This document shows, in pieces, positions 48,613 through 61,619 of a stretch of 64,000 bases of DNA. The first letter of the stretch is position 1, and each line of letters starts with the position of its first letter. The position numbers were made by a program, and so were the translations under genes. The stretch comes from Macrobrachium rosenbergii. Its lineage: Eukaryota; Arthropoda; Malacostraca; Decapoda; Palaemonidae. The stretch is from contig NC_089744.1 in NCBI RefSeq assembly GCF_040412425.1, forward strand, positions 23,012,501 through 23,076,500. The letters run 5' to 3'. The notes under the pieces are model-generated. The model was not told where the DNA came from. It searched no databases and worked only from the letters and a program-made list of their open reading frames with translations.

Positions 48613-48962
48613 AGGTGAATTGAACTGAACTGAAATGAATTGAATATAGAATTTAGGCCAAAGGCCAAGCAGTGGGACCTATGAGGTCATTCAGCGCTGA
48701 AACGGAAATTGACAGTAAAATGTTTAAAAGGTGTAACGGGAGGAAAACCTCAAAGCAGTTGCACTATGAATCAATTGTTAGGAGAAGGTAGAAAGCACGA
48801 TGGAAGAAAGAGAATATGAAAGGGGGTGCAGTAAAAGGAACGAAAAGGGGTTGCAGCTAGGGGCCGAAGGCACGCCGCAAAGAACCTTAGGCAATGTCTA
48901 CAGTGCACCGCATGAGGTGCACTGACGGCACTGCCCCACTACGGGAAAAATAGAAGGTGAAT
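48613..48962 (+). mobile_element. SINE-A copy with TSD
   Basis: The element at about 48621-48954 is bounded by aggtgaat on both sides (48613-48620 and 48955-48962). All landmarks and both 3' hairpins are present. Confidence 0.88.
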
Positions 48963-48989
48963 GGCTTCTGTTGTCAGCGGATCAGAAAT

Positions 48990-49404
48990 GAAAACGATAT
49001 TACCGGTTGATGTCGAGCAATTGGAACCTCATAGAGCAATTGGAACCTCATCGAGCAATTGGAACCTCATCGAGCAACGGGAACCTCATAGAGCAATTGG
49101 AACCTCATTGAGCAACGGGAACCTCATCGAGCAATTGGAACCTCATTGAGCAATTGGAACCTCATCGAGCAATTGGAACCTCATCGAGCAATTGGAACCT
49201 CATCGACCAATTGGAACCTCAAAAGTTCAAGCGAAGTTGCAATGCATTACTACCCTAAAGCACTTCTCGTATTTTAATTATTTACCTACAATTTTATCTA
49301 TTTATTTATCAGTTAGTTAATTTAACTTTTTTCTTTTCTATTAACTGATCTCTTCCTTCTGTATTTCCTATGGGCTTGTTACACGTGACTAGGGTTCATC
49401 CTCA

Positions 49405-49474
<70 letters not shown>
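48990..49474 (+). pseudogene. LINE-C 3' end with an internal 19-bp codon-region expansion
   Basis: ILPVDVEQLE corresponds to SLPEDVAQLE, and KFKRSCNALLP with TAA closes the ORF. Between them a 19-bp unit (gagcaattggaacctcatc) is repeated eleven times at 49015-49223. The UTR, a partial terminal block (deleted between tttcctat and gggcttgtt) and (AAT)n at 49406-49474 follow. Confidence 0.88.
49015..49223. repeat. 19-bp minisatellite inside LINE-C, eleven copies
   Basis: Exact 19-bp periodicity from 49015 to 49205. Unit variants gagcaacggg occur at copies 4 and 6. Confidence 0.95.
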
Positions 49475-49478
<4 letters not shown>

Positions 49479-49564
49479 TACTTTGCATTTTTCTATAAAT
49501 TCTTCAGCTATCAATAAAAAAAGGAACCTTTTTGCATACCACATAAACAGCGGCCATTCTTCCC

Positions 49565-49606
<42 letters not shown>
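49565..49606. repeat. (AAT)n microsatellite
   Basis: Short AAT array without a LINE-C tail. Confidence 0.9.
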
Positions 49607-50100
49607 TTATCTTACATTTTTTTCTACAAATCCTTTAGAAAATGCTAAAACAAGTTTAAATCCCGAACTCCGAGGAGATGAATCTTCCGCTAATACCCTA
49701 AATAGCCACGGAAGGATGGATGCTTAACGTATAAAACGAACAACAGAATAACAAGGAGAAATAATTACGCAAAATAACGCCGCTATCGTTAAGCCGGATT
49801 ACATGGCGTCTCATAAATCCCGGGGCTTAATTATTTCGCGAGAGTTTTCAAGGTTAATGAGAAAACTTTTGCGATTAGCGAGAACTGAACGCCGGTAGTA
49901 GCCTGCGCTATTAGGGGTGGCCCCCCGGGGTTGGGGGGGGGAGGGATAAGGTTACCTTCTGCTACTGGGGGGGAGGGAGTTCTTATTATTATCATAAGTC
50001 GTCTCGTATTTTGTGGAAGCCAAACCTTCCTACTTTAGGGAGATTACCTGATAAATTGCGCGGTAATTATTGGGGGTCCTGAATGCATATGTATAAGTAT
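49607..50100. other. Low-copy DNA with a G-rich patch
   Basis: 49915-49980 holds several G runs (gggg, ggggggggg, ggg), giving G-quadruplex potential. No gene recognised. Confidence 0.5.
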
Positions 50101-50139
50101 GAGAGGCATATGTATATAGTTACACATATATAAATACAT

Positions 50140-50340
<201 letters not shown>

Positions 50341-50342
<2 letters not shown>

Positions 50343-50838
50343 GTTATAATATCCCAATGAAGATTTATAATCAGTATTAACCTTTGCATTCCATTCCATT
50401 CCTCCAACTTAGCGACATTCCTTCATTACAAGAAACAAAATTCAAGAACAAATAAAATACCACTCACAATTTATAAAAACATTCCGCATCGAATTCTGCC
50501 TCTCAACCTAACGCCAGGGAAAGGCGCCATCTCAAAAAATAGATAAAAAAGAATTTTAAAAGATCTAAAAAAAAAGAATAGATTAAATAAAAGATTAAAA
50601 AAAAAAGCTAGTTCCCTCTCAGCGCCTCTCTCCGTTGTCATGACAACGGTTCCGACAAACAAGTGAGGTATATTAAAGGAGAAAGAGTATTTTATAATAT
50701 ACACCTTGTCGCCTGTTCGCTTAATGAGATTCGACAGGTGCTAACTGTCGTTCGCCCCTGTCACCTGGCGGAGGAATGACTGCCGGCAGTTTTCTCAGAA
50801 AGGGCAGAGGGAAAGTCGGATTCACTGACATTCCTACT
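50341..50838. other. Low-copy DNA
   Basis: No feature recognised. Confidence 0.45.
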
Positions 50839-50839
50839 G

Positions 50840-51155
50840 TTTTAGTTTTCTATTTCTGCAAAAGAAAACTATTGTGACGGTTTTGTCTGTCCGTCCGTAC
50901 TTTTTTCTGTCCGCCCTCAGATCTTAAAAAACTACTGAGGATAGAGGGCTGCAAATTGGAAAGTTGATCATCCACCCTCCAATCATCAAATATACAAAAT
51001 TGCAGCCCTCTAGCCTCAGTAGTTTTTACTTTATTTAAGGTTAAAGTTAGCCATAATCGTGCCAACAACACAGGCCACCACCGGGCCGTGGTTGAAAGTT
51101 TCATGGGCCGCGGCTTCAAGTTTCATGGGCCGTGGCTGCACAGAAAACTCCATTG
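50840..51155 (-). mobile_element. PAL-B copy, shortened
   Basis: Minus strand: terminal palindrome at the low end, about one VNTR unit, the central hairpin at 50930-51030. The cggtgg palindrome is deleted; it ends at cacagaaaactccattg. Confidence 0.85.
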
Positions 51156-51246
51156 TGAAACGAGATGATGTAGAAGACACGGATAGTTTATGTTTTTACA
51201 TTTTATTAATAATTCATTTTTTTCCTAAAGCCAAAATACTCATTAC

Positions 51247-51595
51247 ATAAAATGAATATGGACAGAATAGAATAGAATACAAACATAAAGCCAAAGGCCA
51301 ACCGTTGGGTCCTACGAGGTCATTCAGCGCTGAAAGGAAAATTGAGAGTAAAAGGTTTGAAAGGTGTAACAGGAGGAAAACCTCAAAGCAGTTGCACTAT
51401 GAATCAACTGTTATGAGAGGGTGAAGGAAAGTAAGATGTAAGAAAGAGAATACGAACGGAGGTACAGTAAAAGGAACGAAGGGGGTTGCAGCTAGGGACC
51501 GAAGGGACGCTGCAAAGAACCTTAAGTAATGCCTACAGTGCACCGCATGACGTGCACTGACGGCAATACTCCCCCACGGGATAAAATTGAATATG
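51247..51595 (+). mobile_element. SINE-A copy with TSD
   Basis: The element at 51261-51580 is bounded by ataaaatgaatatg (51247-51260) and ataaaattgaatatg (51581-51595), a duplication of about 14 bp with one indel. Confidence 0.9.
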
Positions 51596-52085
51596 AATCT
51601 CGAGTACCATAAATTACAAAATTTTATTTTTTCATTAAGTATTTCCTTTCTTCACTTATTTGCTGACTTTTTTTTTCGTGGAGTTTTCGAAAACCAGCTA
51701 TGAAAGTAACACACTTTTTTTTATATAATCTCGATTTTTCTTTCATATAAAAACCAATTTCAAAATTTAATATTCCTTTTGCCTTCCGCTCTAAAGAAGC
51801 AGGGAGTCAAAGTTGAAATCTTTGCAACTCTCTCTCTCTCTCTCTCTCTTTAAAAGTTTTAGTAATCACTGAATAATGAAGTTCCACAGGCAAAGAGTGA
51901 ATTGTGAAATATACCATTTTCTCTCTTGATTTGTGAATACTTTCAAATCATAATTTTACTTATAATTATAATTAAAAAGAATAATATGCTCGTGCAAAAT
52001 ACGAAAATGTAAAGTTTTATCTTTATTTAAAACTACACTGATTGTATTATATTTATTTGTAATACAAAAATAAAGGAGGAACTAG
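51596..52085. other. Low-copy AT-rich DNA
   Basis: Short CT array at 51829-51849; no gene recognised. Confidence 0.5.
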
Positions 52086-52089
52086 ATTG

Positions 52090-52415
52090 AAATGATCACA
52101 TTTACTTATAAAAGAAATAAAAAGAATATTTGAAATATCTAAACTCTATAGAAACTAGACTGATTTGAAATATCTAAACCCTATAGAAGCTAGACTGATA
52201 TTATCATATTATTTTATAAAGGAAAAAATAAGAATATTTGAAACATCTAAACAGAAACTAGACTGATATATTTGCTTTTAAAGAAAAAATAAGAATATTT
52301 GAAATATCTAAACTCTATAGAAACTAGACTGATTTGAAATGTCTAAACTCTATAGAAACTAGACTGGTATTATCATATTTGTTTATAAAAGGAAAAAAAA
52401 AAAGAATATTTGAAG
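52090..52415. repeat. Diverged tandem repeat
   Basis: gaatatttgaaatatctaaa and ctatagaaactagactgat recur four to five times, with longer units containing tattatcatatt and ataaaaggaaaaaa. 52416-52665 has no feature. Confidence 0.8.
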
Positions 52416-52667
52416 TTTTAGTCCCTGCCGAGAACTTCGGATAAGAAGTTCGTGTAATTACACCTCGCGTTGTATGGCTCCCTAGAGGAAGTTTTCCGTC
52501 AAACTTCAGATTAAAAAGTTGGAGTAACGCAATCTCTTACGCCAGAATGCTATTGTCGACTAAAAAGCTCAGGAAATTTATAATGTAAAGGCTTTTTCTC
52601 TTGGATAACCTTTTGAAGAGGTTTTATTTAACTTGGGATTTTATGGTACAATTTAATGCTTATATGC

Positions 52668-52673
52668 AATATA

Positions 52674-52770
<97 letters not shown>

Positions 52771-52844
52771 TGTATATATAGATATACATATATAATATAT
52801 ATGTATACACACACACGCACATATATATTTATATATATATATTA

Positions 52845-52900
<56 letters not shown>
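52668..52900. repeat. (AT)n microsatellites
   Basis: AT arrays at 52678-52765 and 52846-52900 with a CA-rich spacer at 52806-52822. Confidence 0.95.
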
Positions 52901-52904
<4 letters not shown>

Positions 52905-53165
52905 TAATATGTACATAAAAATTGTGATACCATAGTATACCGTTGTGCTTGCATATTGTAAACATCTTTTTAGTAAAATTTGCATATAAAAAATTTGGGA
53001 TACTAGAATATATCTGTATGCTTGCATACAGTATACATGTTATTTGATAAATTATGCATATAAAAAATTTGGGATACTAGGTTATACTTGAACGTTTGTA
53101 TGCAGTATACATGCTATTTAATATAATATGCATATAAAAAAAATTGGGGGTACTACAGTATACCT
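52905..53165. repeat. 74-bp tandem repeat, about 3.5 copies
   Basis: gcatataaaaaatttgggat recurs at 52982, 53055 and 53129, and a diverged copy starts near 52911. Each unit also contains gtatgcagtatacatg. Confidence 0.85.
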
Positions 53166-53221
53166 TTATAACATATGGTACGAGGAATCTTCTGTTATGT
53201 TTAGCCAATAACAAAATAAAC

Positions 53222-53838
53222 AAGTAAAAACTGCGCCGAAGTTTCTTCGGCGCAATCGAGTTTCCTGTACATCGTATAATCAAGGCCATCGAAAATAGAT
53301 CTATCTTTCGGTGGTCTCGGTATAATGCTGTAGGAGCCGCGGCCCATGAAACTTAACCCACGGGCAGTTAGTGGCCTGTCCTATATAGCTGCCAGAAGCA
53401 CGATTATGGCTAATTTTAGTCTTACATAAAATAAAAACTACTGAGGCTAGAGGACTACAATTTGGTATGTTTCATAATTGGAGGGTGGATGATCAACGTA
53501 CCAATTTGCAGCCCTCTAGCCTCAGTCGTTTTTAAGATTTGAGGGCGGACAGAAAAAAGTGAGGACAGAAAAAGTGCGGACAGAAAAGAGTACGGACAGA
53601 AAAGAGTACGGACAGAAAAGAGTGCGGATAGAAAAAAGTGAGGACAGAAAAAAGTGCGGACAGAAAAAAGTGCGGACAGAAAAAGTGCGGACAGTAAAAG
53701 CGCGGACGGAAAAAAGTGCGGACGGAAAAAAGTGCGGACAGAAAAAAGTGCGGAAAGAAAAAGTGCGGACAGAAAAAAAAAAGTGCGGACAGAAAAAAGT
53801 GAGGACGGCACAATAGTTTTCTTTTCAGAAAACTGAAA
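53222..53838 (+). mobile_element. PAL-B copy with an expanded VNTR
   Basis: ctgcgccgaagtttcttcgg, the tcgaaaatagatctatcttt palindrome and the central hairpin (53440-53535) are followed by about 16 VNTR units (53545-53805) and the terminus. It links the short-VNTR copies to the VNTR-only copy at 42.9 kb. Confidence 0.92.
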
Positions 53839-53999
53839 ATAAAAAAAATTAATAAATATCTAAATAAATAAGAACATAAATAAAGAAATAAATAAAAAAT
53901 TTAGGTTTGCCCTTGAAGAGTGACTACGGGTAATGGTATCTGAAATATACAGATCACTGAAATATACTTTAATAGACATTTCCAAAAGTCTACCGTGAA

Positions 54000-54257
54000 C
54001 CGTTCCAGGGAAGATACAACGCAATTACTGCCCTAAAATATTCTCCTTGCATTTTAATAACTTACTTACATTTTTATCTAATTTATCTATTTATTAATTT
54101 GTTAATTTATGCTTTCTTTTCTCATGCCTGATCTCTTCTTTCTGCATTTCCTATGACCTTCCGTTACTTCTTTCAAATGAACATATTTTTTGGAAGTTTG
54201 ATTTTCAAATCAGTGGCGCCTTTGGTGGGTTTATTCCATATGAATAGGGTTCATCTT

Positions 54258-54341
<84 letters not shown>
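54000..54341 (+). pseudogene. LINE-C 3' end
   Basis: The ORF end (gttccagggaagatacaacg ... ctgccctaa) carries a one-base indel. The UTR, terminal block and (AAT)n at 54259-54341 follow. Confidence 0.85.
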
Positions 54342-54342
<1 letters not shown>

Positions 54343-54407
54343 TCCGCAGCAGTAGGCTATGCGGACTTTATTTTTCCATTTAAGATCACGAGAAAGTGAA
54401 GATATCA

Positions 54408-54408
<1 letters not shown>

Positions 54409-54470
<62 letters not shown>

Positions 54471-54471
54471 T
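54409..54471. repeat. (AAT)n microsatellite
   Basis: A second AAT array about 70 bp after the LINE-C tail. Confidence 0.95.
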
Positions 54472-54544
54472 GGAATATGAAAACACTTTACACGTTTTTT
54501 AGTGGTTTTATGTCATTTTTACATCCGAAAATAATACTCATACT

Positions 54545-54670
54545 CAATCTCTCTCTCTCTTTCTCTCTATCAGACTCTCTCACTATCTGTCTATCTATTT
54601 TTCTCTCTCTCTCCCTCCATCTGTCTATCTATCTATCCCTCTCTTACTCTCTGTCTATCAAACCCTCTCC

Positions 54671-54730
<60 letters not shown>

Positions 54731-54840
54731 AACACAAAACGGGAGACGATTATTGCCGTCAGCAACAGAATATCTCTCTATCTACTTATGTATCTCTCTC
54801 TCTCTATCTCTCTCTCATTCTTGAACACAAAACGGAAGAC
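54545..54840. repeat. (CT)n-rich array with a duplicated linker
   Basis: CT and CTAT arrays to 54728 and again at 54765-54815. The words ttgaacacaaaacgg(g/a)agacg follow both (54729 and 54822). Confidence 0.88.
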
Positions 54841-54967
54841 GATCATTACCGTCAGCACACGACAGGTAAATGCGCAATTTGTCTTACAAGCCAATTCAAT
54901 CGAAGAGGGAAAGAGGATTGCGCCGACTTTGGCCTCTTACTCCGAAGAGGGGAGTAATCCCTCTCAG

Positions 54968-54970
<3 letters not shown>

Positions 54971-55035
<65 letters not shown>

Positions 55036-55093
55036 CTTACCGCCAGCAGCTTAGACAGAGAGAGGACAAGCTTATCAAAAGAAACTGAGAAGG

Positions 55094-55136
<43 letters not shown>

Positions 55137-55181
55137 ATTACTGGTTTACAGAATAGCAGGAGTTCTGATATTCAGGATTTT

Positions 55182-55260
<79 letters not shown>

Positions 55261-55472
55261 AGCAGGATAGCAGATATTCAATAAGTTTTTGAGAGAGAGA
55301 GAGAGAGTACAGCAGGAGTGCTGATATTCAGGAAGTTTTTGAGAGAGAGAGAGAGAGTACAGCAGGAGTGCTGATATTCAGGAAGTTTTTGAGGGAGAGA
55401 GAGAGAGAGAGATACAGTAGTACTGCTGTTGGTTTACAATATGGAAGGAGTGATAATATTCATGAAAATTTT

Positions 55473-55514
<42 letters not shown>

Positions 55515-55515
55515 A
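54971..55515. repeat. (AG)n-linker array
   Basis: AG arrays at 54971-55032, 55099-55133, 55185-55257 and shorter ones to 55512. The linker tacagcaggagtgctgatat-tcaggaagtttttgagagag occurs in at least three copies near 55258-55400. 55516-55835 has no feature. Confidence 0.9.
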
Positions 55516-55835
55516 CGGCAGGAGAAACAGATGTGCCAAAACCTGAAATGTTAAGCCAAGAAGCCAGCCCCCTCAAGAAAAACTAAATTGACTTGATTAC
55601 AAAATCTGAAAGTGATTTGCGGGTTACCTGACCAATATCGAAAACCAATGTTCTCAAGACACTCATTTTTTAATAATATTCTTTCAAACATTATTTTCTT
55701 CTATCCTTTGATGATCCTAGAGGTTTCCCAATCGTGTCTTCGCCTTCGTTTTATATTTCCTAAAGCCTGGCACGTGGGCTGTAAAGTATTAAAGCAGAAT
55801 AAAGCCCTGCTTTAAAATCAAAGTTAAAATCTTTG

Positions 55836-56045
55836 ATTTTAACTTTCTCATGGGCGTCTGCATTACCACCCTAATAATATTCTCCTTGCATTTTAATATA
55901 TTTTTATCTATTTACAAATTTATCAATTTATTTTTGCTTTTTTAATAAGAGAGATCTCTTCTTTCTGTATTTCCCTTTGTCTTCTCTTACTTTCTAATAA
56001 ACACCATATGCTTGGGAAGCTTCAATTTAAAGTCAATAGAAGTAT
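55836..56045 (+). mobile_element. LINE-C 3' UTR fragment without tail
   Basis: gcattaccaccctaataata to tatgcttgggaagcttcaat and aagtcaat. The last 60 bp and AAT tail are missing and the 32-bp minisatellite begins nearby. Confidence 0.75.
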
Positions 56046-56059
56046 ATTATTGAAAATGC

Positions 56060-59000
56060 TTTTCAGTCACCACAGTAATACCTGGATAAAAGGGACACAA
56101 AGCACAGTAATATCTGGATAAAAGGGAGAGTCATCACAGTAATACCTGGATAAAAGGGACACAAAGCACAGTAATATCTGGATAAAAGGGAGAGTCATCA
56201 CAGTAATACCTGGATAAAAGGGACACAAAGCACAGTAATATCTGGCTAAAAGGGGCAGTCAACACAGTAATACCTATATAAATGGGACACAAAGCATAGT
56301 AATATCTGGATAAAAAGGGGCAGTCATCACAGTAATACCTGGATAAGAGGGACACAAAGCACAGTAATATCTGGATAAAAAGGGGCAGTCATCACAGTAA
56401 TACCTGGATAAGAGGGACACAAAGCACAGTAATATCTGGATAAAAGGGGCATTCACTACAGTAATACCTGGATAAGAGGGACACAAAACACATTAATATC
56501 TGGATAAAAGGGACAGTCACCACAGCAATACCTGGATAAAAGGGACAGTCAACACAGTAATACCTGGATAAAAGGGGCACAAAGCACAATAATATCTGGA
56601 TAAAAGGGGCAGTCACTACAGTAATACCTGGATAAGAGGGACACAAAGCACAATAATATCTGGATACAAGGGACAGTCACTACAGTAATACCTGGATAAA
56701 AGGGACACACAGCACAGTAATATCTGGATAAAAGGGACAATCACTACAGTAATACCTGGATAGGACGGACAGTCACCACAGTAATACCTGGATAAAAGGG
56801 ACTGTCACTACAGTAATACCTGGATAAGAGGGACAGTCACCACAGTAATACCTGGATAAAAGGGGCAGTCACTACAGTAATATTGGATAAAAGGGAGTTA
56901 CAGCACAGTAATACCTGGATAAAAGGGACAGATAGTACAGTAATACCTGGATAAAAGGGACAGATAGTACAGTAATACCTGGATAAAAAGGACAGTCACC
57001 ACAGTAATACCTGGATAAAAGGGACAGTCACTAGTAATACCTGGATAAGAAGGACAGTCACCACAGTAATAACTGGATAAAAGGTATAGTCACTACAGTA
57101 ACATCTGTATAAAAGGGACAGTCACCACAGTGATACCTGGATAAAAGGGACAGATAGTACAGTAATACCTGGATAAAAGGGACAGATAGTACAGTAATAC
57201 CTGGATAAAAGGGACAGTCACCACAGTAATACCTGGATAAAAGGGACAGTCACCACAGTAATACCGGGATAAAAGGGACAGTTATTACAGTAATACCTGG
57301 ATAAAAGGGGACACAAAGAACAGTAATATCTGGATAAAAGGGACAGTCACTACAGTAATACTTGGATAGGAGGGACAGTCACCACAGTATTACCTGGATA
57401 AAAGGGACAGTCACTACAGTAATACCTGGATAGGACAGACAGTCACCACAGTAATACCTGGATAAAAGGGACTGTCACTACAGTAATACCTGGATAAGAG
57501 GGACAGTCACCACAGTAATACCTGGATAAAAGGGGCAGTCACTACAGTAATATTGGATAAAAAGGACTGACAGCACAGTAATACCTGGATAAAAGGGACA
57601 GTTCCCACAGTAATACCTGGATAAAAGGGACAGTCACCACTAATACCTGGATAAAAGGGACAGTCACTACAGTAATACCTGGATAAGAAGGACAGTCACC
57701 ACAGTAATAACTGGATAAAAGGTATAGTCACTACAGTAATATCTGGATAAAAGGGACAGTCACCACAGTAATACCTGGATAAAAGGGACAGATAGTACAG
57801 TAATACCTGGATAAAAGGGACAGATAGTACAGTACTACCTGGATAAAAGGGACAGTCACCACAGTAATACCTGGATAAAAGGGACAGTCACTACAGTAAT
57901 ATCTGGATAAAAGGGACAGTCACCACATAGACCTTGGTCACCACAGTAATACCTGGATAAAAGATACAGTCACTACAGTAATATCTGAATAAAAGGGACA
58001 ATCACCACAGTAATACCTGGATAAAAGGTACAGTAACTACAGTAATATCTGGATAAAAGGGACAGATAGTACAGTAATACCTGGATAAAAGGGACAGTCA
58101 CCACAGTAATACCTGGATAAAAGGGACAGATAGTACAGTAATACGTAGATAAAAGGGACAGATAGTACAGTAATACCTGGATAAAAGGTACAGTCACTAC
58201 AGTAATATCTGAATAAAAGGGACAATCACCACAGTGATACCTAGATAAAAGGGATAGTCACTACAGTAATACCTGGATAAAAGGGACAGTCACCACAGTA
58301 ATACCTGGATAAAAGGGGCAGTCACCACAGTAATACCTGGATAAAAGGGACAGTCACCACAGTAATACCTGGATAAAAGGGACAGATAGTACAGTAATAC
58401 CTGGATAAAAGGGACAGTCACCACAGTAATACCTGGATAAAAGGGACAGATAGTACAGTAATACGTAGATAAAAGGGACAGATAGTACAGTAATACCTGG
58501 ATAAAAGGGACAGTCACCACAGTAATACCTGGATAAAAGGGACAGATAGTACAGCAATACCTGGATAAAAAGGTCAGATAGTACAGTAATACCTGGATAA
58601 AAGGGACAGTCACCACAGTAATACCTGGATAAGAGGGACGGTCACCACAGAAATGCCTGGATAAAAGGGACAGATAGTACAGTAATACCTGGATAAAAGG
58701 GACAGACAGCACAGTAATACCTGGATAAAAGGGACAGATAGTACAGTAATATCTGGATAAAAGAGACAGATAGTACAGTAATACCTGGATAAAAGGGACA
58801 GTCACCACAGCAATACCTAGAAACAAAAGGACAGATAGTACAGTAATACCTGGATAAAAGGGACAGATAGTACAGTAATACCTGGATAAAAGGGACAGTC
58901 ACCACAGTAATACCTAGATAAAAAGGACAGATAGTACAGTAATACCTGGATAAAAGGGACAGACAGCACAGTAATACCTGGATAAGAGGGACAGTCACCA

Positions 59001-59480
59001 CAGTAATACCTGGATAAAAGGGACAGATAGTACAGTAATACCTGGATAAAAGGGACAGATAGTACAGTAATATCTGGATAAAAGGGACAGACAGAACAGT
59101 AATACCTGGATAAGAGGCACAGTCACCACAGTAATACCTGGATAAAAGGGACAGATAGTACAGTAATACCTGGATAAAAGGGACAGACAGCACAGTAATA
59201 CCTGGATAAGAGGGACAGTCACCAAGTAATACCTGGATAAAAGAGACAGATAGTACAGTAATACCTGGCTAAAAGGGACAGTCACCAGGGTAATACCTGG
59301 ATAAAAAGGACATTCAGCACAGTAATACCTAGATAAAAGGAAGAGACAGGACATCAATACCTGAATAAAAGGGACAGTTACCACAGTAATAACTTGATAA
59401 AAGTGACAAACAGTATAGTAATACCTGGACAAAAAGGAGAGACAGTACAATAACACCTGGATAAAAGGGACAGTCATCAC
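56060..59480. repeat. 32-bp minisatellite, about 105 copies
   Basis: The unit is acagtaatacctggataaaa then gggacagtcacc. The start (56060-56700) has a dimeric pattern alternating with cacaaagcacagtaatatct. Higher-order copies are visible: 56754-56985 recurs 670 bp later, and about 58067-58190 recurs 320 bp later. Since 32 is not a multiple of three and no minus-strand frame has a stop, the minus strand is open for up to 183 codons as a 32-residue repeat (PFIQVLLYYLSLLSRYY...). I see no reason to call this coding. Confidence 0.95.
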
Positions 59481-59750
59481 AGTAATGTCTGCCAGTTCAC
59501 ATATGACTGTTCAAAGGGTGAACGTTTGCATAAAAAAAGAACTGTCAGTCGGACTGTCAACAGAAACCCCTCCCCCTTTTCCTTCTCCCTCTCCTAACTC
59601 TTCCACCTCCACCTTCCCCCCCTTCCACCCCCCCCTCTCCTCCCCTTTCCATGTTCCCTTCCCCTACATGAAAACTGTCATTTACAGTTTTTCCCAGGCA
59701 GTGCCGGGCTGGTCAGCTAGTAGTAAATAAATAATTTACGCACACCTAAA
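59481..59750. other. Low-copy DNA with a C/T-rich patch
   Basis: 59565-59665 is almost pure pyrimidine with C runs of up to eight. No gene recognised. Confidence 0.5.
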
Positions 59751-59753
59751 AAG

Positions 59754-59985
<232 letters not shown>

Positions 59986-60194
59986 ACACCCCAGGGCTTA
60001 ATCAAAACCCATGAAAGGGGTGTTTTCTCCCCTTCCTTTAGAAAAGGGAAAGAAAAATCCGAAAAGGAAAAAAGGAGAGAAAGCAAGGAAACTCTTTCCA
60101 GGAATATATGAATGAAAAAGGAGACAGCGAGTGAAGGCAGCGTTCGTATTATTACCGCTGGGATCAGAACGCGTATCATCCTATACGCAAACAC

Positions 60195-60198
<4 letters not shown>

Positions 60199-60259
<61 letters not shown>

Positions 60260-60342
60260 GGATATTGACTGGAATCTTTCAGAGCTCTCGTTCGCCAGCT
60301 GCTTAATATGCATGGAAAGTATGATGATGAACCTTTCGTTTT

Positions 60343-60398
<56 letters not shown>
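60199..60398. repeat. (AG)n and (CT)n arrays in opposite sense
   Basis: AG at 60199-60257 and CT at 60349-60398, about 90 bp apart, could pair as a foldback. 60399-60575 has no feature beyond a TTC-rich patch. Confidence 0.9.
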
Positions 60399-60400
<2 letters not shown>

Positions 60401-60577
60401 GTGCGCGCGAGAAGAGATTCTTTCGCCAGATGGCGTGACAAAACCAAAGCCCTATACGCCGTGTTTTGAATGAGAATATTCTTCTCCTTCTTCTTCTTTT
60501 TCTTTTTTTCTCTTCTTCTTCTTATTCGTGATGAATTCCAGGCTCGCCTTTGTTGGATATCTGTCGTCAATAGATTT

Positions 60578-60828
60578 TTATGGAATGGAATGAAATTCAA
60601 AATTTAGGCCAAAGGCCAAGCGATGGGACCTATGATGTCATTCATTGCTGACAGAGAAATTGAGAGTAAGAGGTTTGAAAGGTGTAACAGGAGGAAAACC
60701 TCTCAGTTGAACTTTGAAACAATTGTCAGGAAAGAGCTGAGTAAAGTAAGATGGAAGAAAAAGAATATGAACGGAGATACAGTAAAAGGAATGAAAGGGG
60801 TTGCAAATAACCTCAAGTAATACCTGCG
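60578..60828 (+). mobile_element. SINE-A copy with internal deletion
   Basis: aaaatttaggccaaaggcca to gggttgcaaataacctcaag. The gctaggggccgaagg segment is deleted and the 3' hairpins are mostly lost (ctgcgggg). Confidence 0.8.
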
Positions 60829-61225
60829 GGGAATATATTTTTATGCGCATCTGAGCAATATGGAGAGCGTGATAACCTACGTCAAAAAAATTACGAGATA
60901 AAGGAATATGTATTAATTTAGGTAATTAATACGATTTAATCATATTAATCCCGAGAGCGAGATGAACTTAATTAGGTTTCATAGAAGACTTTTCCTTTTA
61001 ATCTACTGATTAATGAAAAATGCATTTGATAATCAACTGATTATCCTCTAACTTCTCGCGTGACCTCATCTATAAATATTAAAACAGCAAGGGAACCAAT
61101 ACACGCCCTTGTGGTCAGACTCATCTATACGCCAGGTGAAACTAAGAGACGGATTCATACAGAAGTAACTGCTATCATATAAAACTTGCCGTCCAGAATG
61201 CGTTGTTTTGAAGCCTTTGGAAGTG
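60829..61225. other. Low-copy AT-rich DNA
   Basis: No feature recognised. Confidence 0.45.
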
Positions 61226-61227
<2 letters not shown>

Positions 61228-61296
<69 letters not shown>

Positions 61297-61300
61297 TATA

Positions 61301-61347
<47 letters not shown>

Positions 61348-61427
61348 TATATACACATATATAGATATATGTATATATATTATATATATATATGCATATA
61401 TACATATATATAGATATATGTATGTAT

Positions 61428-61506
<79 letters not shown>

Positions 61507-61516
61507 CACATATATA
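61228..61516. repeat. (AT)n microsatellite
   Basis: Long AT arrays with scattered GCAT/ACAT interruptions. Confidence 0.95.
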
Positions 61517-61619
61517 TGGTAGCTATATAGGTTAAGATTTAATAAAATCTCATATATACCTTTAATCGTGGTATTTATATATGTATTACTACCAGAATAC
61601 ATAGCAGATGAAAGAGGTT

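Noticed and set aside
48356..48628. 90-codon ORF with ordinary composition
   Set aside because: No recognised domain, overlapping antisense ORF, and its end lies in a SINE-A flank. I kept it only as a note within the intergenic entry.
58290..59193. Minus-strand ORFs of 178-183 codons resembling a membrane protein
   Set aside because: Hydrophobic 32-residue repeat produced by the 32-bp minisatellite passing through three phases; no start context or non-repeat part.
56060..59480. CRISPR-like regular array
   Set aside because: Repeats are contiguous 32-bp units with no unique spacers; surrounding DNA is eukaryotic.
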